In this document: piece by piece, positions 44,401 through 53,722 of the stretch
Layout: the number at the start of each line of letters is the position of its first letter
How positions within the stretch are numbered: the first letter of the stretch is position 1
Source of the DNA: MGIIb-Q1 sp964342465
GTDB taxonomy: Archaea > Thermoplasmatota > Poseidoniia > Poseidoniales > Thalassarchaeaceae
Direction of reading: 5' to 3'
DNA length: 64,000 nucleotides
Assembly: GCA_964342465.1 (NCBI GenBank)
Contig: CAYFFQ010000002.1
Span: 1 to 64,000 of the forward strand
Made by a program: the position numbers and the translations under genes
Notes under the pieces: generated by a model
Seen by the model: only the letters and a program-made list of their open reading frames with translations
Databases searched by the model: none
Told to the model about the DNA's origin: nothing

Positions 44401-44609
44401 TCAAAGTCGATGGAAGTACTCATGATGCTGCCGGCGATACTGTAGGTCCCAGCTAAACAAATCGTCACCGTAATTGCTACAACTGCCCATTGATTGTGTG
44501 ACAATGCCATGCTCTTCACCACTGGCCGTAGGCCAACTTTCACGGGGACTCGGCGTACTCCGTTTAAGGTTTGACCGCCATCGTGTGAATCATAATCAAT
44601 ATCAATCAT
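41454..44609 (-). CDS. Giant calcium-repeat surface protein
   Basis: Protein of 1051 residues with one N-terminal membrane helix (about residues 41-65) and then about 15 thrombospondin type 3-like repeats. Their pattern is DTDGDGMPDGWE or DSDNDGLRD, mixed with NPL loops. Such repeats bind calcium, so a long extracellular stalk is likely. ATG 44609 overlaps the stop of the preceding gene by one base (TGATG), implying translational coupling; an internal ATG at 44510 is an alternative start closer to the helix. It ends in a cysteine-containing segment (CEYKWHTNP). Confidence 0.8.
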   Translation of the reverse strand: MIDIDYDSHDGGQTLNGVRRVPVKVGLRPVVKSMALSHNQWAVVAITVTICLAGTYSIAGSIMSTSIDFEDGAADILDDDTTLNDESIDSDNDGLRDRLERNTYGTDPYDEDTDGDGMTDGYEVEAGLNPLDSGDAGLEEIITDTETDSGDDNSGTDETWPDPDNGPLGDPDKDGLVNLEEMELGTDPRRNDTDGDGLNDKWESLYTFDMVTQSGEVTLFNPLDGNWDCVLLDPESEANLAQTFGDELWNQLENFAGQHSCDQVLDFDSDTLANFAEESYGTNPLAEDSDGDLVSDQVEVAMGQILLEVVCGKPKLNGPTKNGPFTDLLNSFPSTINPMDWFLEDMDGDGRNNGPGDWDTDGDGMPDGFEYCYDTLLNAANASDAFGDGDEDGLNNRAEYDVARVWGPANFTSPMKMDTDEDGMPDGWEATNGLNPVDGSNAYDDPDLDGWDTNGNGKVVYSDLVGIARVYSITVQLMDFVEENQTVAYAKITHAGGTEETVPLKAPSAGYVYDIPALELLNGPTIENEVTSRLYVWMTIVEETEMFTNLMEYQARDRDNDGIIDGRSTDPLNPDTDGDGLKDGIEVMGWEILVVSRGVHHVLVTSDPGDVDTDHDGLTDWREFSETYTNASNKDTDSDGLEDYVEAVDGFQWLGEPYFTNASMFDTDIDGLEDGEEVILGLDNYVTHANDSDSDDDGLKDGNEVLYIPRPWQAATNPLVNDTDQDGMLDGWEMQVQSSMDNTNSHSLWVTTNNWQPPGCDDVGCTRGPGGWLWSNWIQGFQSGGDSNNDGEPDPKYFLWDMNLTDFSLPATGGRWALDPALGSLPDADYDIDNDSLANDLEGPDRWDTNPVNDDTDSDRLPDGWEVQYSAQAISQGLVDNLTLENLGARGPMDPAMDDSDLDGIPDGEEDFDNDGQNRTAELNRYCPGWNDPTSSLCHIDPNTPEGAKFYDDLENYTNYEEMLNGTNPVLNDTDGDRLDDGPEVFHRDSDGDTMADGWEYYFRFDPFDGADAQMDVDNDGYTNACEYKWHTNPREGNSYPGQTQQCDQWA

Positions 44610-45781
44610 CAGCAGGAATGCTGATTGATGGTATGTTGCGATGAAATTTCAATGATGTGGCCTTTGTGGTCTGAAGACCATGATACGCTGGCTGGTCTAC
44701 CCTCGGACCGTTCCCATACCCCAGCAAGTAGACCGCAGGCTAGGGCAGGGTGGTAGAGCGTTCGGCAGGAAAGCCTCACGCCACCGTTTTCATCGATAGA
44801 TTCTGCACCCTGTATTGCCCCCAATCCACTTCTTGAAAGGAACCGGTGGCCAATATGGACCCAATGCTCCACTTCTGCAATCAGGACCATGGCGTCGTTT
44901 GTAAGGAAACGGCGTTTGCTCGCCTCGGCGAAAGCCGACCACACTTTCTCCCTTTCTCTATCTGAGAGGCGATGCCAAGTGAATCTGCAACCCTCATCCT
45001 TCGGCGAATCGAGAACGGTGGGAAGCAGACTCTCCTCCATTCTCAAGAGCAGGTCTTGTGGAATAGCAGCAAGCCGAATACCGTCTATTGACCAACATCC
45101 GCTCGATTCCTTAAATGCAAGTGATAATGGATGCATACCTTCTGCACCTCGACTTCCACCATCTGCATCTTTCCATCTGCCATCGATACGATTGGCCGCT
45201 GGGATGTTTCTGCCATCCAATTCCAATGTGACGAGGGTCTCTGAATACCCGTCATCCGACCAGTGGAATTTGAATCTATTTCCAGTCAGGTATTCGTAAG
45301 TAGCCGCAGACATCCCAGCCCCGATGGAGGAATGAGGTCGAGAATGAACAATGATAGTCGCTCCGCTCTTGTCCACTTTCAACAGTTGTAGTTGCCCTAG
45401 GTTCCGAAGTTCCCAGTTCCGATTTATCCACTCTATTCTCTTTTTCATCCTCCCAAATATCGGATTCGGCATCTCCTCGCGCAGACATTCTAGACGAAAC
45501 TCCTCTGATTCAGCTGCGGCATGGGCAAGTTTGCGCCCGATAGGGATTCCGATTACATCCTCAATTTCAGCAATCCACAACTCAAATTCGGTAGCCGCGA
45601 GGAAGAGATATGGTGTCGTTCTGCCGCTATCTGCGACCATCAGGCCATTTTTCTGTGAAGGAAACCTATTCACGAGTGCGGCAACCAGTTCGGGTGAACC
45701 CTCCTCTTCTTGCGAGTCCACCAAGGGCATGGGTGTTTGTGGGCCATCAACAGCAATTGAACTTTCGTAGCCAAGAATCAA
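44609..45781 (-). CDS. Unknown protein in a coupled surface-protein operon
   Basis: Soluble protein of 390 residues, no clear domain. A central part (GAGMSAATYEYLTGNRFKFHW followed by TLVTLEL) loosely resembles V4R-like domains, but without their cysteines. It overlaps its upstream neighbour by 4 nt (TTGA) and its downstream neighbour by 1 nt. A TTG start at 45781 is assumed on this basis. No signal peptide is present, so it is probably cytoplasmic. Its product may assist the flanking membrane and surface proteins (inference). Confidence 0.6.
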   Translation of the reverse strand: MILGYESSIAVDGPQTPMPLVDSQEEEGSPELVAALVNRFPSQKNGLMVADSGRTTPYLFLAATEFELWIAEIEDVIGIPIGRKLAHAAAESEEFRLECLREEMPNPIFGRMKKRIEWINRNWELRNLGQLQLLKVDKSGATIIVHSRPHSSIGAGMSAATYEYLTGNRFKFHWSDDGYSETLVTLELDGRNIPAANRIDGRWKDADGGSRGAEGMHPLSLAFKESSGCWSIDGIRLAAIPQDLLLRMEESLLPTVLDSPKDEGCRFTWHRLSDREREKVWSAFAEASKRRFLTNDAMVLIAEVEHWVHIGHRFLSRSGLGAIQGAESIDENGGVRLSCRTLYHPALACGLLAGVWERSEGRPASVSWSSDHKGHIIEISSQHTINQHSC

Positions 45782-48700
45782 TCTTCTAGCATCGGGCGAC
45801 TACTCGGGCGCCTTGGACCCTTCGATTCAGATTTGATGGAATGGGTGGGAATGTGTCTCTCCCCAGTGTCAGTGTCCATGATGGGAATGCGCGGAGAGGG
45901 TTTGGAGTCTCTTTCTCCCAACTCCTTGCGAGAGGTGCGCCGGCTATAGGCAGCGGGTCCGATAAGTCGCTCCAAAACCCGCTGTTCCTTTACCATCGGT
46001 TTTGGTCTCTTGTTCCACCACTCAACCGGTAGGGGTGTACAGCGGGCCATTTTTTGGCGCATCATATCCTCCCTTCGCTCATTTAGGTTCGTTTTCACCT
46101 GTCGATTGGTACTTTTCGGTAGTCTGACGACCATCCATCCAGGGAAGCCGAGGTCGAAGACAACCCCGTTGATGGTGATGAGTAGACCTGAAAGAATCAG
46201 GTGAGTGCCAACTGGAATCCTATCCCTCGCAAGGCTTACCTTGAATCTCCTCAGTCTGCGGGCGTAGGTGACCATTGCCTTTTGGTCCCTATGGCGGATG
46301 ACCCTTCTCTGCTGGCGACGGAATCTGAGGGCGAAAAAGTGCAGAGTCGTGAGGGAGACGGCCACCGCGGCACCCAACACTTCACTTCCGCTTCTGACGT
46401 ATGCGTAGGCACCACAGACCAACCAGAAGGGCAGCACGAAGAACAAATTGAGAATCCTCCAAGCGACGGATGGAGTGTAACGAGGGGTGACTTCCCTTTC
46501 AAGGGCTGCATGGGAGGCTATCATGACATTGGCGGTAAGCGCCTCGTCTTCCCCACTCTTTGCTGTCAACGCCGCGATGGCATTGGTGGGAGCCTCGTCT
46601 ACCCATCTGCGTTTCTCCTTTGGATTCGGTGTGATTATCGCTGATTCCAACTCATTGTTCGGGGCGGCGAATCCGAGAATGGCTCCCAAAGCCTTCACCC
46701 GTGGGTCCTCAGCAGCATACTCTTGTAGTTCCTCAAAAATGTCAAGGGCATCGAACCAATCCTCGGAGTCTATTAGACAGAGGGCAACCGCTATTCGAGC
46801 CTTGGCCGATTCTGGGTCCCGTTTTACCGCTTCGAGAGCGAGTTCAAGCGCCTCCTCGCATCTCCTCTGTCCCCTGAGTTGAGCCACGCTGGATAGCATG
46901 GCGTGAGTGGCCAATGGGTCTGAGTGCAACTGGTCGATGTTTGTCTCAGGATTCCAGAACAGAAGGCGTTTCTGTAACTCTTGCACATAGTCTATAGAGG
47001 AAATGTGTTCCCAGTCATAAAAGTCATCCTCACTCACTTCACCACTCCACGGGTCCAACCATTCGGCGATGAAAGAGAGAATCTCAGGTTCGTCGTATCC
47101 CTCCGGCTGCTCCAGCCCGTGTAAAGCCTCTTTGGCGGCGTCAAGCCTCCTTGAAGCGATTTGGCCGGCTGCGATTATCATTCTCGCCTCATCATCTTCG
47201 CCGCCCTGTTGGGCGAGCAATTTTCTCGCCACATCGATGGCTTCCGGCCAAAGACCTCTCAAGGCGCATTCAAGCATTCGCGCCCGGCTCTTCTCGAGTT
47301 GAAGGACGAGTTGGTCACCTCTGATAGTATCAGATTGAAATCGGCGCAGCGAGTGGATATCATCTCTGAATGCAGCCTCCTCGACATGGGCGCGCATCCA
47401 GTCACCACCGCCTGAGAGGATGGCTCCTTCCCGTCTCTCATCAGGGTTCAATTCGAATCTGAGATTGCGCAGAATCTGAAACCGTCCAAGACTCAGCACC
47501 CAAGTGAGCAGAAATATCGCCTGTCCAGCGGCTATGAACTGCCATGTTTCAGCCAATAAGGTCTCTTCGGCCAGTAGGGGGGATGATTCGCCGTAGGGCA
47601 TGAGATGGCTGAACTCCTTGTATGTCTGGAGAATCAGCAGCAAGACCGAATAGCCACTAAATCCAGCCAAACTAAAGAACAACACCTTCCCTTGTACAGC
47701 CTTCTCACTCCTGATGGCTCTCGGCCTGTCTAGGATGACTCCTCCAGTTCCACCGAAGGTCTGTCCCCCGAGGAAGAGGTTGCGCGTCAATTCAAAAATA
47801 AATGCAAGGCCAACCACAGCGACGTTCAGCATGAGATATGATGCGAGAGTGATTTCCAATGCCTTCAGCGAAATCAGAGATTGCAGGATAGGATTGTTCT
47901 CTACGAGTTGAAAGAGTTCCCATCCGACAATTCCACCGAGGTCAAGCATCGAGTTGGCATCCGGTGGGGATTCCAATTCGACATATATCAGAGTGACGAT
48001 TCCATTTACAGCAGTCAACGGCATGGTGGCGAGAAAGACGAAGATGATGAGGGCGGCAAGCCTCTTGAGGAGGCTAGGTTTGATGGGGTCTATCGGTGTC
48101 GATTTACCCTTGAGAGTCCTCCATTTGTTGATGATAAGGGTGTTCCAAGATGCACCCATGATTCTGCCATAGGCGAGAATCGTAGGCGCCATGAAGGTCA
48201 GTAATGCGAATCCGACCCACCGAGCGAATATCTTATCGTCTGCACCGAATCCTGATTTCTGGTAGCCAATGAAAGCGACGATAGCGGTGGCTACGATTAC
48301 TGCCGTAATGGTGACAATCGTGCCGTACAATCTCTTCAACAAAGACATTCTGCCTTTATCGTGGGAATGGCGAGAGAGTTGAGCGTAAAGTGTCACGAAC
48401 GGCGATGTCAGGATGGGAATGGCAACGAGAACCAACATCATGAAGATGACTGGTTGATAGAAGACTGATGGCTGAATGAGCAGTTCACAGATAATCAAAA
48501 TAATTCCACTCATGGCAAACAGATAGGCAAGTGAGCCAATACTGACTCGTGGTGCTGACAATAATCCCAGAACCTCTCGTCGTGATTTGGTCAGACGATG
48601 TACCTCATAGAGCCCGTCATCTATCTCGAAAGCAACTTGGAGGTTCGACAGTGATAGAGGTAGCAGCCATCTCCACAATGCGAGTCCTACAGACAATGAA

Positions 48701-48885
48701 ATCATCAATGGGACCAGTAGGGATGCTTCGAATGTTGAGCCGGGAACGATGGTAGGTTCCGCTGAGGCCGTCATTGAGGCCGCCAGAGTGAGACCCGTCA
48801 GAGCGACCACAGTCAGAGAGTAGACCAGCGAGAGGCGTGGCGGGAAGTATCGCCTATCCAACCACATCAGCCATACTGCCGGCAT
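45778..48885 (-). CDS. Large polytopic membrane protein with TPR-like region
   Basis: Protein of 1035 residues. About ten hydrophobic helices lie in the first 500 residues. A soluble region (about 510-790) then has helical repeats of TPR type (CALRGLWPEAIDVARKLLAQQG; CEEALELALEAVKRDPESAKARIAVAL; WFDALDIFEELQ). Two or three more helices follow (about 820-865 and 900-925), then a basic C-terminal tail. No catalytic motif is seen, and the fold is not recognised. It is the first gene of an overlapping three-gene set ending with the giant repeat protein. Confidence 0.7.
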   Translation of the reverse strand: MPAVWLMWLDRRYFPPRLSLVYSLTVVALTGLTLAASMTASAEPTIVPGSTFEASLLVPLMISLSVGLALWRWLLPLSLSNLQVAFEIDDGLYEVHRLTKSRREVLGLLSAPRVSIGSLAYLFAMSGIILIICELLIQPSVFYQPVIFMMLVLVAIPILTSPFVTLYAQLSRHSHDKGRMSLLKRLYGTIVTITAVIVATAIVAFIGYQKSGFGADDKIFARWVGFALLTFMAPTILAYGRIMGASWNTLIINKWRTLKGKSTPIDPIKPSLLKRLAALIIFVFLATMPLTAVNGIVTLIYVELESPPDANSMLDLGGIVGWELFQLVENNPILQSLISLKALEITLASYLMLNVAVVGLAFIFELTRNLFLGGQTFGGTGGVILDRPRAIRSEKAVQGKVLFFSLAGFSGYSVLLLILQTYKEFSHLMPYGESSPLLAEETLLAETWQFIAAGQAIFLLTWVLSLGRFQILRNLRFELNPDERREGAILSGGGDWMRAHVEEAAFRDDIHSLRRFQSDTIRGDQLVLQLEKSRARMLECALRGLWPEAIDVARKLLAQQGGEDDEARMIIAAGQIASRRLDAAKEALHGLEQPEGYDEPEILSFIAEWLDPWSGEVSEDDFYDWEHISSIDYVQELQKRLLFWNPETNIDQLHSDPLATHAMLSSVAQLRGQRRCEEALELALEAVKRDPESAKARIAVALCLIDSEDWFDALDIFEELQEYAAEDPRVKALGAILGFAAPNNELESAIITPNPKEKRRWVDEAPTNAIAALTAKSGEDEALTANVMIASHAALEREVTPRYTPSVAWRILNLFFVLPFWLVCGAYAYVRSGSEVLGAAVAVSLTTLHFFALRFRRQQRRVIRHRDQKAMVTYARRLRRFKVSLARDRIPVGTHLILSGLLITINGVVFDLGFPGWMVVRLPKSTNRQVKTNLNERREDMMRQKMARCTPLPVEWWNKRPKPMVKEQRVLERLIGPAAYSRRTSRKELGERDSKPSPRIPIMDTDTGERHIPTHSIKSESKGPRRPSSRPMLED

Positions 48886-48945
48886 TCATCCTCTAAGCAA
48901 TTTCCCTCGCCAGGATTTCAGAAGTTCCCTTCACAGCCGATTCAG

Positions 48946-48962
48946 GTGGCGTCGAAAGCCAC
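48946..48962 (-). terminator. Hairpin between aminotransferase and membrane/TPR genes
   Basis: GTGGC-GTCGAAA-GCCAC forms a 5-bp stem, extendable by outer AGG/CCT pairing across a one-base bulge. It lies about 80 nt after the aminotransferase stop codon and upstream of the next gene on the same strand. Suggestive only. Confidence 0.3.
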
Positions 48963-49039
48963 ACCTCTCCTCGTGAGACGACAACGATGACTATTCATTC
49001 GATGAGCCTGAAAGGTTCAAGACCACGGCCATCTTCTTT

Positions 49040-50254
49040 TCAAGAATTGGCAAGAAATCTCTCGATTCTGTCAAAGGCTTGAGTCAGTTGTAGCATTGGT
49101 GGTAGGAATACGATTCTGAAGAAGCCCTTTCCGAACTCGGGGGAAAATCCCGAGCCGTGGACGACGAGAACCTTCTCTTCGTGCAACAATCTCAGCGTGA
49201 AATCTTTATCATCTTCCCGCCACCGTGGATGAGTCAATTTGACGAACATGTAGAATGCTCCACCAGGCGATTCTACCTCGATTCCATCGATGGAAGATAT
49301 TCTCTGCACACAGTAGTCACGTCTCTTCAATAGTTCATTCCTATATTCTTTCATCCAACTTCTGTCACCCTGCAGTCCGGCGAGATAACCCATCTGAGCC
49401 GGAGTCGAAGCACAGAGTCTCGAGCGCAGTAACCGCTCAATTCCGTCACGCACATCGGCGAAAATGTTGGTGCTATCGTAGATGGCCATATATCCGATGC
49501 GCCAACCCGGTGCATAGTAGACTTTGGATACACCGTTCAGGGTGAGGACGGGAGTGATGAAGCCGCCGTCTCGCGCCGCCGCAGCCATCGAGTGATGGGT
49601 CTGGGAATAATTCAATCCGTCATAGATTTCGTCCGAGATGATTACGCAATTCGGGTATTTTTCTGCAATCTCCAAGATGCCTTCGACAACTTCGCCATCA
49701 ACGATTCCTCCCGTCGGATTGTTCGGGTTGATGAGAACGAGGAGTCGTACTTCATCACTCATTTTATCGGCGATGTCATCGAGGTCTGGCCGCCAGCCAT
49801 TATCCGGCTCAAGCCGGTACTCTATAGTTTCACCACCATATAGGGGAGGATAGGTCATATATGGTGGATAGTGTGGCCCGGGGGAGAGAACCTTCTCGCC
49901 TGGTCTCAGCACTGCCGCGAAGATGATTTGCAGTGCTTCCGTCACACCGTGGCAGACGTAGACATCGTCTGGTCGACAAGGCCACCCTTTCGCCCTCTCG
50001 TCAACGGCGATGGCCTCTCTAAGGGGGGTGAGTCCATAGGAGTGGGAATAGCCATTCTCCTGCCTGTAGAGAGCCTGCTGGTAAGCGACAACCATGTGTT
50101 CTGGGGTAGGTAGTCCTGGGTAGGCAAGTGGGTCTCCTATGTTGAGTTTGAGTATCTCATGCCCTTGGTTTTCCAATTTGGTTGCTGGTACGACGACATC
50201 TCTGATGGCGTACTCGATGTTGGCGGCTCTATCGGCAACTGGTATTCTTTTCAT
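49040..50254 (-). CDS. PLP-dependent aminotransferase (class I)
   Basis: Aminotransferase of 404 residues, AlaA/AspC-type fold I. Features include the ILKLNIGDP start strand, the YSHSYGLTPLREAIA loop, LINPNNPTGG, ISDEIYDGL and the PLP-binding lysine in LNGVSKVYYAPGWRIGY. The C-terminal arginine segment (GFFRIVFLPP) contacts the substrate carboxylate. The exact amino acid (alanine, aspartate or valine with pyruvate or 2-oxoglutarate) cannot be fixed by sequence alone. Confidence 0.88.
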   Translation of the reverse strand: MKRIPVADRAANIEYAIRDVVVPATKLENQGHEILKLNIGDPLAYPGLPTPEHMVVAYQQALYRQENGYSHSYGLTPLREAIAVDERAKGWPCRPDDVYVCHGVTEALQIIFAAVLRPGEKVLSPGPHYPPYMTYPPLYGGETIEYRLEPDNGWRPDLDDIADKMSDEVRLLVLINPNNPTGGIVDGEVVEGILEIAEKYPNCVIISDEIYDGLNYSQTHHSMAAAARDGGFITPVLTLNGVSKVYYAPGWRIGYMAIYDSTNIFADVRDGIERLLRSRLCASTPAQMGYLAGLQGDRSWMKEYRNELLKRRDYCVQRISSIDGIEVESPGGAFYMFVKLTHPRWREDDKDFTLRLLHEEKVLVVHGSGFSPEFGKGFFRIVFLPPMLQLTQAFDRIERFLANS

Positions 50255-50453
50255 CCCTATACCTCATTGTCTCTGAAGGGGGGTGTGGTTGTCACATTGT
50301 CGCAATCTCGACCTCAGCCATTCGGCTGTCATCACTACGATGGGGTCGGGGAGAGCCTATCTTTTTCACCGTGCGAAGTGGCAAATCCAGTACCCTCCGT
50401 TGGAAATATGACAAAGTTGAGGATGGGGTGACACACGCTCTATCGGTTGCCCA

Positions 50454-53435
50454 TTACCACGCATCCCTGTCTGAGGCGAGAGCAGGAGTCGCCAATACAA
50501 CTTCTTCATCCTCTCCTTTTTCTATTAGCCTCGCTGCTCGCATCATCGAACTAGAACCGCCGACGATTCCTATTCCTGATTCAATGAGGAAGGTGAATAT
50601 GGCGGGGAGCAGCAGGAGTGCAGATGCAGCAGCAAAGAGTAGCAGTATGATAATGACTTTGACGAATGGTTGGAGGGCTGGAATCGGGATCAAAAAAGCA
50701 GTCGCAAGACCTGCGCAGGTGACGACCACCGCTTCAATAAGAGACATTCCGGTGGTGGCACAAGCCTCGCGCACCGCATCAACACTACCACCCTGTTCTC
50801 GCACGCGATTGGCGATGTGAATACTGAAATCAATTCCGACACCGACGAGAATGGACCCAATCATCACCGTCACAAGTGAGAGTGTGACATCCATCTGTTG
50901 CATCACCAACCACTGCATGGCGACGGTGAAAACCACAGGGAGGGTTGTGAGAAGGGCATATCTCGGGTCTCTAAAGACCACCGCAAGAGTGAGAAGCGTC
51001 GCTACCAAGGCGAAGCCTAGTGAAGACCACTGCGAACCGACTATCAACTCGTTGACGGCGATTGTCACAGCGGCGACACCAATAAGATGTGAAGAGGTGA
51101 TTCCACCCGGATAGTTCTGGTCTGCGTAGGTGTTCGCCTCGTCGACAGCAGCCTTGGTATCCTGCACATTCATGAAGGGCATATCGACATAGATGAGGCT
51201 GCGGTCGTAATCGGCATTGATGAAAAGTTGTCTGGTTTCATCAGTCAGGGAGGCATAGAAAACATCAAGAAGAAAGATCTGCGCCCTCTTGTTTGCATCA
51301 TCCTCAGTGTTGAAGGTGTTCAATACTCTCCAGAAAGTTGCATCCTGTTCCTCCTCTCTGTCGAAGATGACTTGGCATACCTCCTGACCTGTGCTGGGGG
51401 GTAACATGTCACAGAAGGGAAGTACGGAGGTGCCTGAGAGATTGACAGAGACGCCTACGGATTTCATCAGGAAAACTATGCTCACAGCATTTGTTTTATC
51501 AATGCTGTCGGTGCGGTTTTCCAACATCTCAATGTCTTGTAATTTGGCGAAGGGGTCGTCATTCTCTATTGATTCGTCATCTCTGTCTCCGGCCACAGCC
51601 CCATCTATCAGCAGCATTCCTATTTGGCCGGCGTTGAACTCGGTGCTATACTGTTTCATCTTGAGAATTGGTGGTTGTCCCTCCGGCGCCATCTCCAGTA
51701 GGTCGATGTTTTCCTCCACTTGAGGGCGAGCCCAAATCGCTGATACCAACATCAGGATGATGAATAAACTGAGTGTGGTTTTGGCCCAATTGATGGGCTG
51801 CTCGACGATGAACTCGATGGGTCTTGGTGGGGGATGGCTCGGTTTCTTCAGGTCTAACAGCATGGTGAGGTTGGGAACCATCACCATAGTTAGGAAATAG
51901 ACGATGACTATCCCTCCTGCGAGGGCGATTCCGACCGTCTTGATGGGGGCCATCGGCGTGGAAACCAATGAAATGAATCCTATCACTGTGGTGATGGCTG
52001 AGAGTAGGACGGCTTTTCCAGTAGATTGAATGGCGATGGCCATCTTGTCCTCAGGGGAGCCGGTTTCCTCGGCGTATCTATTGGTGATATGCAATCCGTA
52101 TGAAACGCCTAACGCTAGAAGAATCGGTCCTACGATTATCACTGTCATAGTCACTTCATAATCAAGATAACCGATTATTCCCAATGTCCACCACACAGAG
52201 CAGAGAGTTGGCAATCCTGAAATTATTACGACTTTGATTCCTTGAACCCAACGGACACGGCCGGTCTGGATGAAGTCGGAATGGAAGAGAAAGAGACCGA
52301 ATGCTACCGCCACGATTCCAATTGGGAAAATCTGCCAAAACAGGACGAAGGAGAATTTCGTCACTGAATTGGTGATAGGAACGGGGCCAGTGAGTGTCAT
52401 TGTAATCCCGAGGCATTCAGGGCTAGACCCATTCTGCCCATCTGGTCGGTCAACACATTCTGATTCATCCTCATTCCAATTGTTTTCGAGGGCGGTCTGC
52501 GAAATCCAGCATTCCGTATAGGTGATGATGTCGGTATGTGCCTCTATCTCTCTCTCCCCTCCAGTGGCGCAGACGGGAGGTATCTCATTGGCTCGGAAAC
52601 CGGTATCCACCACCCCGACGACAATCACAGCACGGTTCGGGAAACCGACCTGCTCCAAGGCTCCGGCACCAACGTCTCGGTACAACTTGTCCTTTGCGTT
52701 CGGTGGCAATTCACCGATAATCTGGTTCACCCGTTGTTGCTCTTCAGGAATGCTGTATCCACCCAAGGTGTCACCGAGCTCGTCTATCTGGTCATTTATC
52801 TGCTGAGAAATGTTCTCATCACCAAACGCATTGGTGACGAATGCCTTGGCCACCCGAGGCGCTGATGAGTTCACCTCCTTTACAACAGTGGAAATCGACA
52901 AGATGTAGATGATTCCATCTTCCTCACCTTCATCAGATACCACCCTATTCAGTTGCCTCTCTATGGCATCCAACTGCTTCAGAATCTCGACATTGGTCAC
53001 CGCCTGATTGTCTGATTCCACATAGATTATCATCGCGTTGGTGGTCCAATCCTCTTCAATCCTGTCAATGTCATCTCCGACGGCTGAATCATCAGGCAGG
53101 TAGACTTCAAGGTCACCGTTGACATTCAGTGAGGTGGTCCCAGTCCACTTGTCAACGATTCCTGAATGAAAAAGAAAGAACATGGTGATGGCGACACAGA
53201 GAAAGACCGTGGGTGCGGGAAATCTGGTCAGAGTTCCAAAGATTGTCATTTTCCTCAGTTCTTTTCTGATTCTCCGCGGTGCCGCCATTATCGCTTCCAC
53301 CGCAACATCAGCATCGAAGTCGCGGATGCTGTCAGCAACCCTCTGTCCGGCGCCGGCCATTCTGTCAGAGAGTTGAGGGCGCACCGGCTTTGCATCTTCA
53401 GCGGCAACGAGTTGCTCATCACCCCTCTTGTCCAT
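50454..53435 (-). CDS. RND/MMPL-family transporter
   Basis: Transporter of 993 residues with the RND two-fold layout. TM1 is near residue 75 and a large extracytoplasmic loop follows to about 360. A six-helix bundle contains GVSYGLHITNRYAEE, and a second loop and bundle contain GVGIDFSIHIANRVREQ, the paired sterol-sensing-like motif. The acidic residues in these motifs usually conduct protons. The family exports lipids, hopanoids or drugs; no outer membrane partner is expected in an archaeon, so lipid export is a guess. The gene lies alone. Confidence 0.82.
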   Translation of the reverse strand: MDKRGDEQLVAAEDAKPVRPQLSDRMAGAGQRVADSIRDFDADVAVEAIMAAPRRIRKELRKMTIFGTLTRFPAPTVFLCVAITMFFLFHSGIVDKWTGTTSLNVNGDLEVYLPDDSAVGDDIDRIEEDWTTNAMIIYVESDNQAVTNVEILKQLDAIERQLNRVVSDEGEEDGIIYILSISTVVKEVNSSAPRVAKAFVTNAFGDENISQQINDQIDELGDTLGGYSIPEEQQRVNQIIGELPPNAKDKLYRDVGAGALEQVGFPNRAVIVVGVVDTGFRANEIPPVCATGGEREIEAHTDIITYTECWISQTALENNWNEDESECVDRPDGQNGSSPECLGITMTLTGPVPITNSVTKFSFVLFWQIFPIGIVAVAFGLFLFHSDFIQTGRVRWVQGIKVVIISGLPTLCSVWWTLGIIGYLDYEVTMTVIIVGPILLALGVSYGLHITNRYAEETGSPEDKMAIAIQSTGKAVLLSAITTVIGFISLVSTPMAPIKTVGIALAGGIVIVYFLTMVMVPNLTMLLDLKKPSHPPPRPIEFIVEQPINWAKTTLSLFIILMLVSAIWARPQVEENIDLLEMAPEGQPPILKMKQYSTEFNAGQIGMLLIDGAVAGDRDDESIENDDPFAKLQDIEMLENRTDSIDKTNAVSIVFLMKSVGVSVNLSGTSVLPFCDMLPPSTGQEVCQVIFDREEEQDATFWRVLNTFNTEDDANKRAQIFLLDVFYASLTDETRQLFINADYDRSLIYVDMPFMNVQDTKAAVDEANTYADQNYPGGITSSHLIGVAAVTIAVNELIVGSQWSSLGFALVATLLTLAVVFRDPRYALLTTLPVVFTVAMQWLVMQQMDVTLSLVTVMIGSILVGVGIDFSIHIANRVREQGGSVDAVREACATTGMSLIEAVVVTCAGLATAFLIPIPALQPFVKVIIILLLFAAASALLLLPAIFTFLIESGIGIVGGSSSMMRAARLIEKGEDEEVVLATPALASDRDAW

Positions 53436-53644
53436 CTGCCATCCCCTGCCTCTCCACCCACCTTTAACATCTCAGCCTATCGTTTCACATCGGTGGCGAT
53501 TGCAGCCATTCCAGCAACAGCCACGATTATGCTACGCCACTTTGAACCACTTATCACCAATCCACAGTCACTCAGCCTGAGCATCCTCGCCCAATTCAAA
53601 CAGAGGTAGAACTCTCCCTCTCTCCCACCCCGCACCAGCGGTAT

Positions 53645-53675
53645 CCTCATGAGGGGGGGTAGCGGCGCAAAGCGC
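53645..53675 (+). promoter_or_regulatory. Short palindromes in the valS leader
   Basis: CCTCATGAGG (53645-53654) is a perfect 10-bp palindrome and GCGC-AAA-GCGC (53665-53675) a small hairpin, both within 80 nt upstream of the valS start. Either could matter for control, but this is unproven. Confidence 0.3.
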
Positions 53676-53722
53676 GAGGAGCCTTGCAGTTGACGTGCGA
53701 GAGAGCCTAAGAGGGATGATAG

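Noticed and set aside
33752..44609. The two 1051-residue repeat proteins as a recent duplication
   Set aside because: Equal length is a coincidence: one is a lipoprotein with a large non-repeat half, the other is repeats nearly throughout.
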